Source: Prevotella sp. S7-1-8
Lineage (GTDB): Bacteria > Bacteroidota > Bacteroidia > Bacteroidales > Bacteroidaceae
NCBI RefSeq assembly: GCF_000758925.1
Contig: NZ_JRNC01000024.1
Span: 1 to 64,000, forward strand
Direction: 5' to 3'
Length of the DNA: 64,000 bases
The notes under the pieces were generated by a model. The model was not told the DNA's origin. It worked only from the letters and a program-made list of their open reading frames with translations, and did no database searches. Both the position numbers and the translations under genes were made by a program. Of the stretch, positions 55,759-64,000 are shown in pieces. Each line of letters starts with the position of its first letter. Within the stretch, counting starts at the first letter, position 1.

Positions 55759-56967
55759 ATGAGGCACAGACTATTGACGCTCCTGATGTTTGCCGTGTGC
55801 GGCTATATGGCACACGCCCAGCAGGTCTTGTTCCAACGCCTGACATGGCAAGAGGCCAAGGATAAAGCTCGCGCTGAGGGTAAAGGTATTTTTGTTGACG
55901 TCTATACCATATGGTGCGCGCCCTGCAAAAAAATGGCTAAACAGGTGTTCACGCAGCCTAAAGTGGGCGATTATATCAACAATAACTTCGTCGCCCTGAG
56001 CTTAGACGCAGAGAAAGAGGCCGCGCATGGTTTTTTCAAATTGTACAAGGCGTCCGCTTACCCCACCTATTTTTGGTTGGATGCTGACGGTAATCTTTAT
56101 GACACACAGTCAGGGTTTTACCCCGCCGACGAGTTCATCAGAGTATCCGAACAGGCTTTGCGGTCTAAGTTTTCGCGTCAATATGTTGCCGACCGCGCCA
56201 AATGGGAGCGGGGGGAACGGTCATTAGATTTTGTCAGGCATTTCCTGTTTGATGTCGTGGCCAAGGTTTATCCAGACTCTGTGCGTCCGTATCTTAACAA
56301 ATATCTTGGCGGATTGACCGAGCAAGAGATAGCCACCAAGGGGGTAGGCGAGTTGCTCCAATGGTTCACCTATACCATCAGGGGCGATAGCGTGTGGCTG
56401 GCATTGGCCAAGCACAACGATATTTACCAAAAACTTTTGGGCAATGACTTCGGCAAGAAAATGTACATGAACCTCGTGCGCGTGCCCATGATCAACAGCA
56501 CGGAGGATGTCGACGACTTCAACAGAGGTCAAGCAATCGTCGAGGAGACCGACTTCCCGAACAAGAAAATGTATAGTGACATTCTCACTATGGAGCGAAC
56601 GTTGCGGCAAAAAGCCTATGCCCCCGCGCTCAAGAGAGCGCTGGCGATAGGGTTGGCGCACGAAGGCCATTTCCCCAACGTGTACTCGGAGATGATATAC
56701 TCGTTTATCCTTGCCGATTTTTTTGTTGACACCCATAAACGCACTGCCGAGGAGGTAGCCGACATGCGCCAATTGGCCGACCGTGCATTTCGCATGGCGC
56801 CCTCACAGTGCACGTTGCTTTACAAGGCGGCGGCGCGGGCACTTGGCAACGATTACCAAGCGGCCTATCGCCTGCTCGCCAACCTGCCTTTCTATGGAGA
56901 GCCCGCGCTCAGCTCGGCGGTATATGCCAAACTGAATTTGCGACGCATACACATAGACGAAAAATAA
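55759..56967 (+). CDS. exported thioredoxin-fold protein
   Basis: A 402-residue exported protein: signal peptide (about 1-20, ending YMAHA), then a thioredoxin fold with the redox site CAPC (Cys53-Ala-Pro-Cys56, in TIWCAPCKKM) and the cis-proline in ASAYPTYFWLD. The C-terminal 250 residues are helical, TPR-like. The stop of the PKD-like gene is 4 bp upstream. Redox thioredoxins of this sort often close SusC/SusD operons with DUF4843 proteins; their role is unsettled. The start at 55708 would lack a signal peptide, so I use 55759. Confidence 0.88.
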   Translation: MRHRLLTLLMFAVCGYMAHAQQVLFQRLTWQEAKDKARAEGKGIFVDVYTIWCAPCKKMAKQVFTQPKVGDYINNNFVALSLDAEKEAAHGFFKLYKASAYPTYFWLDADGNLYDTQSGFYPADEFIRVSEQALRSKFSRQYVADRAKWERGERSLDFVRHFLFDVVAKVYPDSVRPYLNKYLGGLTEQEIATKGVGELLQWFTYTIRGDSVWLALAKHNDIYQKLLGNDFGKKMYMNLVRVPMINSTEDVDDFNRGQAIVEETDFPNKKMYSDILTMERTLRQKAYAPALKRALAIGLAHEGHFPNVYSEMIYSFILADFFVDTHKRTAEEVADMRQLADRAFRMAPSQCTLLYKAAARALGNDYQAAYRLLANLPFYGEPALSSAVYAKLNLRRIHIDEK

Positions 56968-57049
56968 TTATCAACGTGATTTAACGCCATGCCCTTATAT
57001 CCCAATGGCACCCATCCAAACAATGTAAAGGGCGTGGCGCGTCTCGAGG

Positions 57050-57091
57050 AAGCCCGAACCACACAATGGCTCATGTGTGGTTCGGGCTTTT
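57050..57091 (+). terminator. terminator of the SusC locus
   Basis: AAGCCCGAACCACACA (57050-57065) pairs perfectly with TGTGTGGTTCGGGCTT (57074-57089), 8-nt loop, followed by TTA. It lies 82 bp after the thioredoxin-fold gene. Confidence 0.85.
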
Positions 57092-57258
57092 AAATGTCCT
57101 TGAAATAAACCGACAAAGGCCCGTCAACCTCACGTGAATGTCCCAAAACAAGGCAACTGTGCCGAAAAACGGCAAAAAACCAACGTTTTTGTAAGGCATG
57201 GATTGTCAACGCTTTATGAATGGCGGCCATGAGACCTTGGTGGCATAATGTTGAGATC
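57092..57258. other. intergenic stretch before repeat locus D
   Basis: About 165 bp with small inverted words (gccgaaaaacggc) and a loosely matching possible extra 22-bp unit at 57237-57258. No gene. Confidence 0.45.
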
Positions 57259-57368
57259 GGCTTGCGATTAGGCCTTAATCGCAAGCCGATTAAGCCTTGC
57301 ACGCGGCGCGTTAAAGGCTCGTTCGCCTTGCGTTTGGCACTTGAAGGCGACCCCATTGGATACCGATC
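57259..57368 (+). repeat. 22-bp x 5 intergenic repeat element, locus D
   Basis: Units at 57259-57280, 57281-57302, 57303-57324, 57325-57346 and 57347-57368. Unit 1 carries the clearest dyad (GATTA-5 nt-TAATC). The following gcaaaacg repeats the end sequence seen after locus A. Located between the SusC-locus terminator and the unknown gene at 57641. Confidence 0.75.
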
Positions 57369-57605
57369 GCAAAACGTTGGCTGTTTTCGAGGAAATAAAT
57401 GGAGGTAAAGTCATGCCATTTTCAAGATTTTTAGGCATGATGGTGGATAACGGAAGAATTTATTATTGACCAATTATTTTTACATTGTAGACTTTTCTTG
57501 GTTGTTTTCGAGGTATGTTACAGTCTCGCCAGATGGCATGAAGTGTGTCATGGAGACGAGCTGTCGGTTGATTTTGGAGCGCGTATTTGTTTTTCGGTCA
57601 ATCGC

Positions 57606-57636
57606 TTGTGACAATCAAAATAAAAAGTTATCTTTG
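57606..57636 (+). promoter_or_regulatory. promoter of the unknown gene at 57641
   Basis: TTG at 57606-57608 and TATCTTTG at 57629-57636, 20 bp apart, a consensus Bacteroidetes promoter. The predicted transcript start (about 57643) is at or after the ATG at 57641, so either the mRNA is leaderless or translation starts at the next in-frame ATG, 57683. Confidence 0.65.
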
Positions 57637-57640
57637 CAAT

Positions 57641-58249
57641 ATGAATTTGCAAGAAACAAGCAATGTCAAGTTGAGCGAAAACATGATTATCGCCGACGCT
57701 GATTACATAGACTATGTGGCATTCCAGTTGACGGTACAGTTTGAGCGTATGATAGGTCGCGCTATTCCGCCCGCGGACCTTAGTCGTTGGGTCGTGAATA
57801 TCGCCTTGGATGGCGGGCTGCGCCAAGACGGACTGTCGCACGAAACGCAGGTGGTGCTGATTCACGACGAGGGCAAACGCGCCTTGGACAATTTTCGCCC
57901 ATCGGTGTACGACAGCGAGCTTAGCGCGCGGGCTTTCAAAGATGAGCAGTTGGGCGAGTTCTTGGTCAATTCGTACGCCGTGGGCAGCGTGGTTTCGAAA
58001 GATGACTATATGCTCGACATCGTGAAGATGGTGCGCGAGCACCCTGAGGTGAAGCGCTTGATGGTGGTGCCCAACGCAGAGCGGGGCGACGTTTATGACG
58101 AGTTGCGTCATCAGTTGCGTGGCGCGCCCGATGGATTGCGTGCCACTCTCTTTGCCATGCAGCCCATGGAGGGCGGTAATTTCAGGCAGGAGATATTGGG
58201 CTATTCGCTCATGAACGCCATGGGTATCATGGCTGACGAACTGAAATGA
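57641..58249 (+). CDS. conserved-looking cytoplasmic protein, unknown
   Basis: A 202-residue soluble protein (or 188 residues if it starts at 57683, which fits the promoter better: MIIADADYIDYVAFQ). It has no signal peptide, membrane segment or motif I recognise; the C-terminal half is acidic and regular (PEVKRLMVVPNAERGDVYDELRHQL), and the order of strands and helices suggests a compact alpha/beta domain. It is followed by a saccharopine-dehydrogenase-like gene 95 bp away. Confidence 0.7.
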   Translation: MNLQETSNVKLSENMIIADADYIDYVAFQLTVQFERMIGRAIPPADLSRWVVNIALDGGLRQDGLSHETQVVLIHDEGKRALDNFRPSVYDSELSARAFKDEQLGEFLVNSYAVGSVVSKDDYMLDIVKMVREHPEVKRLMVVPNAERGDVYDELRHQLRGAPDGLRATLFAMQPMEGGNFRQEILGYSLMNAMGIMADELK

Positions 58250-58344
58250 GGCTTGCGCGGTGGGCGATAGCCTCTTGCGTGCGCTGTCATGGCCCGTGGC
58301 GCAAGTGTGGTTAACGTGTTGTCAGAAACAAAAAAGCTAAAATA

Positions 58345-59583
58345 ATGAGTAGAGTATTAATGATTGGAGCCGGTGGCGTGGCCACGGTTTGCGCTTTCAA
58401 GATTGTCCAAAACAAGGACGTTTTCAGTGAGTTTATGATTGCCAGCCGCCGCAAGGCGAAGTGTGACAAATTGGTGGCTGACATCCACGCCAAAGGCTAC
58501 GACATGGATATTAAGACCGCGGAGGTGGACGCTGACGACGTGGAACAGTTGAAAGCTCTCTTCGATAGTTACAAGCCGCAGTTGGTAATCAATCTCGCGC
58601 TGCCCTACCAAGACCTCACCATCATGGAGGCTTGCTTGGCATGCGGGTGCAACTACCTTGACACGGCCAACTATGAGCCGCGAGACGAGGCTCATTTCGA
58701 GTACAGTTGGCAGTGGGCATACAAGGAGAAGTTCGAGAAGGCAGGTCTCACGGCTATCTTGGGTTGTGGTTTCGACCCCGGCGTGTCGCAGGCTTTCACG
58801 GCGTACGCGGCCAAGCATCATTTTGACGAAATTCATTATCTCGACATTGTGGACTGCAACGCCGGTGATCATCACAAGGCTTTCGCCACCAACTTCAACC
58901 CCGAAATCAATATCAGGGAGATTACGCAGAAAGGACTTTACTATGAGAATGGCGAGTGGATAGAGACAGAGCCTCTGGCCGTGCATCAAGACATCACCTA
59001 TCCTAATATAGGCCCGCGCGACAGCTATCTCATGCACCACGAGGAGTTGGAAAGTCTTGTCAAAAACTATCCCACCATTAAGCGCGCACGCTTCTGGATG
59101 ACGTTCGGGCAGCAATACCTCACCTATCTTGACTGTATACAGAACCTTGGCATGAGCCGCATAGACGAGATAGAATACGAGGCGCCGCTCGCCGATGGCT
59201 CAGGAAAGATGGTCAAAGTGAAAATTGTGCCTTTGCAATTCTTGAAGGCGGTGTTGCCCAATCCACAAGACCTCGGCCAAAACTATGAGGGCGAGACCAG
59301 CATAGGGTGTCGCATACGTGGCGTGAAGGATGGCAAGGAGCGCACCTATTATATATACAACAACTGCAAGCACCAAGACGCTTACAACGAGACGGGCATG
59401 CAGGGTGTGAGCTATACCACGGGCGTGCCTGCCATGGCTGGCGCGATGATGTTCGTGAAAGGCCTGTGGAAGAAACCCGGCGTGTGGAACGTGGAGGATT
59501 TTGACCCGGACCCATTCTTGAGGGTGATAGGAGAGCAGGGTTTGCCCTGGCACGAGGTGCACGACGCGGACCTTGAACTATAA
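58345..59583 (+). CDS. saccharopine dehydrogenase-like enzyme (carboxyspermidine/carboxynorspermidine dehydrogenase type)
   Basis: A 412-residue oxidoreductase: N-terminal NAD(P)-binding site GAGGVATVCAFKIV at 8-21, the middle GFDPGVSQAFTAYAAKHHFDEI segment near 150, and a saccharopine-dehydrogenase C-terminal domain with the closing VSYTTGVPAMAGAMMF. The long, uninterrupted CANSDH-like sequence suggests reductive coupling of aspartate semialdehyde to putrescine or diaminopropane, the route to spermidine in Bacteroidetes; asd in this window makes that semialdehyde. A decarboxylase partner is not in the window, so the precise product is inference. Confidence 0.8.
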   Translation: MSRVLMIGAGGVATVCAFKIVQNKDVFSEFMIASRRKAKCDKLVADIHAKGYDMDIKTAEVDADDVEQLKALFDSYKPQLVINLALPYQDLTIMEACLACGCNYLDTANYEPRDEAHFEYSWQWAYKEKFEKAGLTAILGCGFDPGVSQAFTAYAAKHHFDEIHYLDIVDCNAGDHHKAFATNFNPEINIREITQKGLYYENGEWIETEPLAVHQDITYPNIGPRDSYLMHHEELESLVKNYPTIKRARFWMTFGQQYLTYLDCIQNLGMSRIDEIEYEAPLADGSGKMVKVKIVPLQFLKAVLPNPQDLGQNYEGETSIGCRIRGVKDGKERTYYIYNNCKHQDAYNETGMQGVSYTTGVPAMAGAMMFVKGLWKKPGVWNVEDFDPDPFLRVIGEQGLPWHEVHDADLEL

Positions 59584-59688
59584 GAAAACAATGACATTAA
59601 CAGGTGGCTTGAAACCGTAGGCCATGTCTCGCCGACGCGACATGGCGCGAACATGAAATGACAGGCCGCCCTTGAACAAAAAATATTT

Positions 59689-60738
59689 ATGGCAAAAACA
59701 GAAGAACGAGCAGCCGCCGACAACACGGCTAAACAAAAGACTGAGAAAGAGGCTAAACTCAAAGCCCTGCAGGCTGCCATGTCCAAGATAGAGAAAGACT
59801 TTGGCAAAGGCTCTATCATGCGCATGGGTGACGAGAGCATAGAAGACGTGGATGTTGTCCCGACGGGTTCCATTGGCCTTGACGTGGCTTTGGGCGTGGG
59901 GGGCTATCCACGTGGCAGGATTATAGAAATATATGGCCCGGAATCGTCTGGTAAGACCACGCTGGCAATTCATGCCATAGCCGAGGCGCAAAAAAAAGGT
60001 GGCATAGCCGCTTTTATCGACGCGGAACACGCCTTTGACAGGTTTTACGCCGAAAAACTTGGCGTGGACGTTGACAATCTGTGGATTTCTCAACCCGACA
60101 ATGGCGAGCAGGCCTTGCAGATAGCCGACCAGCTCATTAGCAGCTCGGCCGTGGATATCTTGGTAATCGATTCTGTGGCCGCGCTCACGCCAAAAAAAGA
60201 AATAGACGGCGAGATGGGCGACTCGATGGTGGGCCTGCAAGCTCGGTTGATGAGCCAGGCGTTGCGCAAGCTTACCAGCACAATATCCAAAACCAACACC
60301 TGCTGCATCTTTATCAACCAGTTGCGCGAGAAGATAGGCGTCATGTTTGGCAGTCCGGAAACCACCACGGGAGGTAACGCGCTCAAGTTTTACGCTTCTG
60401 TCCGTTTGGACATTCGAAAGTCCAGCCCCATCAAGGACGGCGATGACGTATTGGGTAACCATGCCAAGGTTAAAGTGGTGAAGAACAAAGTGGCTCCTCC
60501 TTTCCGCAGGGCCGAGTTTGATATCATGTTTGGTATGGGTATCAACAAGATAGGAGAGATAGTGGATCTGGGTGTGGAATATGGCATAATCCAGAAAAGT
60601 GGCAGCTGGTATAGCTACGGCGACACCAAGCTCGCGCAAGGGCGCGATGCCACGCAGGGCGTGCTTCGTGACAACCCCGAATTGTGTGATGAGTTGGAAC
60701 AGCTCATCATGAACGCCATTAGAGAGAAAATGGAATGA
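59689..60738 (+). CDS. recA: recombinase RecA
   Basis: 349 residues. Walker A GPESSGKT at 83-90, Walker [13 protein letters not shown], the DNA-binding loops ([28 protein letters not shown]), and the N-terminal MAW-like region KGSIMRMGD. It promotes strand exchange and LexA cleavage. It has a basic/Ala-rich N-terminal extension of about 30 residues. No LexA/recX follows; the gene ends at a terminator. Confidence 0.99.
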   Translation: MAKTEERAAADNTAKQKTEKEAKLKALQAAMSKIEKDFGKGSIMRMGDESIEDVDVVPTGSIGLDVALGVGGYPRGRIIEIYGPESSGKTTLAIHAIAEAQKKGGIAAFIDAEHAFDRFYAEKLGVDVDNLWISQPDNGEQALQIADQLISSSAVDILVIDSVAALTPKKEIDGEMGDSMVGLQARLMSQALRKLTSTISKTNTCCIFINQLREKIGVMFGSPETTTGGNALKFYASVRLDIRKSSPIKDGDDVLGNHAKVKVVKNKVAPPFRRAEFDIMFGMGINKIGEIVDLGVEYGIIQKSGSWYSYGDTKLAQGRDATQGVLRDNPELCDELEQLIMNAIREKME

Positions 60739-60808
60739 CGCGAAAGCCAGCGATGCGCCAATCTGAGCGCGCGCTTGGTGATTTGAGCGCACGCATGCTC
60801 GATAAGAA

Positions 60809-60848
60809 AAAGGCCTCAATGCGGTGATATTACCGTGTTGAGGCCTTT
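60809..60848. terminator. bidirectional terminator between recA and trkH
   Basis: AAAGGCCTCAATGCGGT (60809-60825) pairs with ACCGTGTTGAGGCCTTT (60832-60848) with two mismatches, between convergent recA and trkH. Arms end in A and T runs, so it can work on both strands. Confidence 0.75.
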
Positions 60849-60898
60849 CGCGTGTCGGGGTGTCGATGTCGGCATGGCATGGCGCTTGTGTCGGCAGT

Positions 60899-62356
60899 CT
60901 AATTCCTTGTCCAGAACGATGGGGTTAGGATGATCAGCACTGTAAATATTTCCAAGCGACCAATGAGCATCATGATGGAGCACATCCACTTGGCGAAGTC
61001 GGGCAAGACGGACCATGACATGGTTGGACCAATCTCCACGCCCAACGTGGGTCCTACGTTGCCCAAGCAACTCAGGCAGATGGTGATGGAGTTGGTGTTG
61101 TCTATACCCATCGCGATCATGATAAATGCCATCAGCAACAGCAACAGCAAGTAGGCAGTGAGAAAGGCCAATAGAGACACGCGCTGGGCGTTGGGAATGT
61201 TCTGACCGTTAATCTTGAGTGGCAATATGGCTTTGGGATGCAATCGCTGCGTGAACTCGTTGCGCACAACTTTGGCTACCATTACAGCCCGAATGGCCTT
61301 GAAACCACCGCTCGTGCTGCCCGAGCACGCTCCTATGAACATGCAAATGGACAGGACGACCCACGTGACATGTGGCCACTTTCCGGCGTCGTCGTTGTAA
61401 AGGCCGGTGGTGGTGATGAATGAGATCACTTGGAAAATGCCACACCGAAAGGCGCGCTCGATGCCATAACCGTTTTTGTAAATAAGCTCGAGCATGACGA
61501 AAAGCGTGAACCCTAACACTATGTAGATGTAAAATCGCAGTTCGCTGTCTTGCCAAAATTGCTTGAATTTGAATTTGGCCGCGATGGCATAGAGCAACGT
61601 AAAATTGACGCCGGACAAGAAACAAAAGAATGTGGTGGTGTACTCCAAGGCTGGCGAATTAAAAAATTCGGTGCTGTTGTTGTGAATGGAAAAGCCACCG
61701 GTGGCCGCAGACGACATGGCGTAGTTCACGCCTTGGTACCAGTCCATGCCAAAAATCATGTAGCATGCCATGCAGCCAAAGGTGATAAAGAGATACACTA
61801 TCCATATCCACCGCGCGCTCATGGATAGCTTGGGGTGCAGCTTTGTTTTGATTGGCCCGGTGGCTTCGGCAGCGAACACCTTGGTGCTGCCGCCCACAAG
61901 CGATGGCAACAAGGCCACGGTGAAGAACACGATGCCTAAACCACCAATCCATTGAGTGAGCGAACGCCAAAACAATATGCCGTGAGGAAGCGCCTCCACG
62001 TTGTCAATGATGGTGGCTCCGGTGGTGGTGAACCCGGACATGGTCTCGAAAAAAGCGTCGGTGTAAGTGTGCAAATAGCCGCCAATAAGGAAAGGGGCCG
62101 TGCCGAAAGCGGAAAAGACTATCCACGCTAACGTCACCACGAGAAACGAATCCCGACGCGAAAGCGTGTCGCCCGAGTTCCGCCCGAAATACCTGAACGT
62201 GAAAGCGCCGATCAACGTGATAAGGATGGACGACGTGAATGTAAAAATGTCGTCCTCGCCAAAGTACAAGGCCATGAACAAACAAAGCAGCATCAGCGCG
62301 GCTTCGATGAAGAGAAGAGCCCCCAAGATCTTGTATATGATACGAAAATTAACCAT
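60899..62356 (-). CDS. trkH: Trk-type potassium transporter membrane subunit
   Basis: A 485-residue membrane protein with the four selectivity-filter segments of TrkH/KtrB: SGFTTTGATI, AATGGFSI, TTTGLYND and LGNVGPTLG. It takes up K+ together with the TrkA gating subunit, whose stop codon lies immediately upstream (62357). The TrkH and KtrB branches cannot be separated confidently, but the 4-helix TrkA partner with two RCK pairs favours the Trk name. Confidence 0.93.
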   Translation of the reverse strand: MVNFRIIYKILGALLFIEAALMLLCLFMALYFGEDDIFTFTSSILITLIGAFTFRYFGRNSGDTLSRRDSFLVVTLAWIVFSAFGTAPFLIGGYLHTYTDAFFETMSGFTTTGATIIDNVEALPHGILFWRSLTQWIGGLGIVFFTVALLPSLVGGSTKVFAAEATGPIKTKLHPKLSMSARWIWIVYLFITFGCMACYMIFGMDWYQGVNYAMSSAATGGFSIHNNSTEFFNSPALEYTTTFFCFLSGVNFTLLYAIAAKFKFKQFWQDSELRFYIYIVLGFTLFVMLELIYKNGYGIERAFRCGIFQVISFITTTGLYNDDAGKWPHVTWVVLSICMFIGACSGSTSGGFKAIRAVMVAKVVRNEFTQRLHPKAILPLKINGQNIPNAQRVSLLAFLTAYLLLLLLMAFIMIAMGIDNTNSITICLSCLGNVGPTLGVEIGPTMSWSVLPDFAKWMCSIMMLIGRLEIFTVLIILTPSFWTRN

Positions 62357-63697
62357 TTAAATAAACAGCTTTTCGATTTTTTTTAAGTTCACGTCGTGGC
62401 AGAACACCACTACGGAGTCGCCTGCTTGGATTTGGGTGTTGCCCGACACGAGCATGCCCTCGCCGTTTCTCACGATGCCTCCGATGGTGATGCCTTTTGG
62501 CAATCCCAAATCCTTGACCGGCTTTCGGGTCACTCTCGAGTCTTCTTTTGGCACAAACTCGGCCACGTCGGCATTGGCGGACATGATAAAGGTGATGTTC
62601 AGCACGTCGGCGTCGAGCATCAATTGGTATATGCGGCCGGCCGCGATGGCTTTCTTGTTGATAATGGTGCCTATGTCAAGGCTCTCGGCCATGCTCACGT
62701 AGTCTACGTTTTCTACCATCGCAACGGTCTTCCTCACGCCGAGACGCTTGGCCGCGAGGCACGCCAGGATGTTGGCTTCGGCATTGCCCGAAAGCGCGAC
62801 GAAGGCCTCGGTGTTCCTGATACCCTCGTCGATGAGCAGTGATACGTCGCGGGCGTCTCCGTGAATGACCAGCACGTTGCTGTCCAATAGGTCGTTCAAC
62901 TCTTCGCAACGGTCGGCGTTTACCTCAAATATTTTAGCCCCCATATATTTCGGAAGGTTTTGCAACGCTCTAACAGCGGTGGTGCCTCCACCCATGAACA
63001 TTACGTTCTTGACATCCACGTATTTTTCCTTTCCTACTATTTTCCTGATATAGGGAATGTATTGTGGGGTGGTCATAAAGTAGGCGAGGTCAAAACATTC
63101 CAGCTCATCCTTTCCGCCGGGAATGATTGTCTCGTTGCCGCGCTTGATGGCCACGATGTGGTATGGGTCTTCAGGTCCACAGAGCTTGTACAGTGGCTGG
63201 TTGAGCACTTCGCACTCTTCGCGCAGCTTGATGCCCAACATCACGAGCGCTCCGTCGTGCACGTCCCATCTCTGTCGTACCCAAGACATCTTCAATCCGT
63301 TGATAATGTCTCGGGCGGCAAGTATGTCCGGATAAATCAGCTGGTCCACGCCGAGGTCCCTGTACATGTCGCGCACGCTGTCGATCATAAATTCCTCGTC
63401 GTTCACTTGTGCCACGGTTTTCTTGGCATGGAGTGCGTGCGCGATGATACAGCTGTTTATGTTTTCCTCCTCGTTGGGTGTGAGAGCGATGAAAAGGTCA
63501 GTGTTTTCGATGCCAGCCTGTTTCAATATCTTGACGCTCGAAGGCGATCCTTGCAATGTCATCAGGTCATAGTCTGAGCCGATACGCGCCAGTCTATCTT
63601 CGTCAATGTCAATAACGACCAGTTCTTCTTTGCTGTGCGAGAGCAGACGGGCCAAGTATCGCCCGATGGCGTATGCTCCGGAGATGATAATTTTCAT
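62357..63697 (-). CDS. trkA: Trk system potassium uptake protein TrkA
   Basis: A 446-residue cytoplasmic regulator made of two RCK units, each a Rossmann-like NAD(H)-binding TrkA-N domain followed by a TrkA-C domain: first from 1 (IISGAYAIGRYLARLL) with TrkA-C at about 140-220, second from about 228 (VMFMGGGTTAVRALQN) with TrkA-C at about 370-446. In place of GxGxxG the first glycine motif reads GAYAIG, which keeps the second and third glycine positions loosely. It ends directly against trkH (no gap) and starts 8 bp after dxs. Confidence 0.94.
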   Translation of the reverse strand: MKIIISGAYAIGRYLARLLSHSKEELVVIDIDEDRLARIGSDYDLMTLQGSPSSVKILKQAGIENTDLFIALTPNEEENINSCIIAHALHAKKTVAQVNDEEFMIDSVRDMYRDLGVDQLIYPDILAARDIINGLKMSWVRQRWDVHDGALVMLGIKLREECEVLNQPLYKLCGPEDPYHIVAIKRGNETIIPGGKDELECFDLAYFMTTPQYIPYIRKIVGKEKYVDVKNVMFMGGGTTAVRALQNLPKYMGAKIFEVNADRCEELNDLLDSNVLVIHGDARDVSLLIDEGIRNTEAFVALSGNAEANILACLAAKRLGVRKTVAMVENVDYVSMAESLDIGTIINKKAIAAGRIYQLMLDADVLNITFIMSANADVAEFVPKEDSRVTRKPVKDLGLPKGITIGGIVRNGEGMLVSGNTQIQAGDSVVVFCHDVNLKKIEKLFI

Positions 63698-63705
63698 GCC
63701 AAACG

Positions 63706-64000
63706 TTAAGATTTCATGATTTTTAAAATAGACGTCGCGATAGAATCAACGTCAAGTCCGCATAGCTGTTGCAGTTGGGACACGGTGCCGTGTTCCACAA
63801 AGTTGGTGTCTGGCAGGCCCAATCTGACAATTTTGGGTTGGTAATTGTGGTCGTTCATCCACTCCAAGACGGCCGATCCAAGACCGCCGTTGCGCACGCC
63901 ATCCTCAATGGTGATGACGCGCTTGAACTTTCTTCCCACCTCGTCCATGATGTCTTCGTCCATGGGTTTGAGGAAGCGCATGTCATAAAGGGCGCACGAC
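63706..64000 (-). CDS. dxs: 1-deoxy-D-xylulose-5-phosphate synthase (C-terminal part; cut by window edge)
   Basis: Only the C-terminal about 97 residues are in the window; the gene continues beyond 64000. The frame reads ...ALYDMRFLKPMDEDIMDEV, then TIEDGVRNGGLGSAVLEWM and LPDTNFVEHGTVSQLQQLCGLD, the typical third domain of Dxs. Dxs makes DXP from pyruvate and glyceraldehyde-3-phosphate, the first step of the MEP isoprenoid pathway. The order dxs-trkA-trkH with 8-bp and 0-bp gaps suggests one operon. Confidence 0.93.
   Translation of the reverse strand, partial: SCALYDMRFLKPMDEDIMDEVGRKFKRVITIEDGVRNGGLGSAVLEWMNDHNYQPKIVRLGLPDTNFVEHGTVSQLQQLCGLDVDSIATSILKIMKS

Noticed and set aside
60743-60803. 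a further copy of the 22-bp element near recA
   Set aside because: The local repeat (ctgagcgc/ttgagcgc) has a 20-bp period and lacks the TT core and ATC end.
59578-60819. 413-codon ORF antisense to recA
   Set aside because: Shadow of recA.

Overview
This window looks like chromosomal DNA of a Bacteroidales bacterium, most likely Prevotella or a close relative. Evidence: nearly all genes are of Bacteroidetes type (SusC/SusD pair with DUF4843 and PKD-like lipoproteins, tandem SurA-type isomerases next to an OstA-like protein and MutL, NhaD-type antiporter, thioredoxin-fold lipoprotein-like protein), and the promoters seen are of the Bacteroidetes type (TTTG, about 20 bp, TAnnTTTG) rather than the E. 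coli type. It is mostly housekeeping sequence; the genus call is inference.

Layout. 1-680: gene-poor edge with a possible decayed ORF. 679-5347 (minus): DUF177 protein, L32, FabH, Era, Der and a small lipoprotein (envelope lipid, ribosome and GTPase genes). 5.4-10 kb: an orphan small ORF, an EamA transporter, a histidine kinase, and an outer-membrane barrel gene broken by one amber codon. 10-15.7 kb (plus): a SWIM/SNF2 helicase, an AmpG-like permease and a HEM4-fold protein. 16-17.6 kb (minus): MlaE and MlaF. 18-33.5 kb (plus): LptB, trigger factor, ClpP, ClpX, RecQ, GuaB, two parvulin-type isomerases, OstA-like protein, a small membrane protein and MutL. 33.6-40.4 kb (plus): OmpA-like protein, two tRNA-Val, PurB, an RG-rich RluB-type pseudouridine synthase and AsnS. 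41.1-45 kb (minus): CvfB-like, LolD-like and a CPA2 antiporter; then Asd (plus) and NhaD (minus). 48.8-57 kb (plus): a five-gene SusC/SusD locus. 57.6-60.7 kb (plus): an unknown protein, a saccharopine-dehydrogenase-like enzyme and RecA. 60.9-64 kb (minus): Dxs (cut by the window edge), TrkA and TrkH.

Much of the content serves envelope building (FabH, LptB, OstA-like, SurA-like, MlaEF, LolD, OmpA) and protein quality control (trigger factor, ClpXP). Ion and pH balance is served by TrkAH, NhaD and the CPA2 antiporter.

The least ordinary thing I found is a family of intergenic repeat elements. At four unrelated places (9561-9670, 35005-35114, 48089-48198, 57259-57368) there are five uninterrupted, imperfect tandem copies of a 22-bp unit, always 110 bp in phase without an insertion or deletion and always in the same orientation in the window. 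The units share only a loose consensus with a GATTA/TAATC dyad. I do not recognise the family. I found no obvious defence island, prophage, insertion sequence or CRISPR array.
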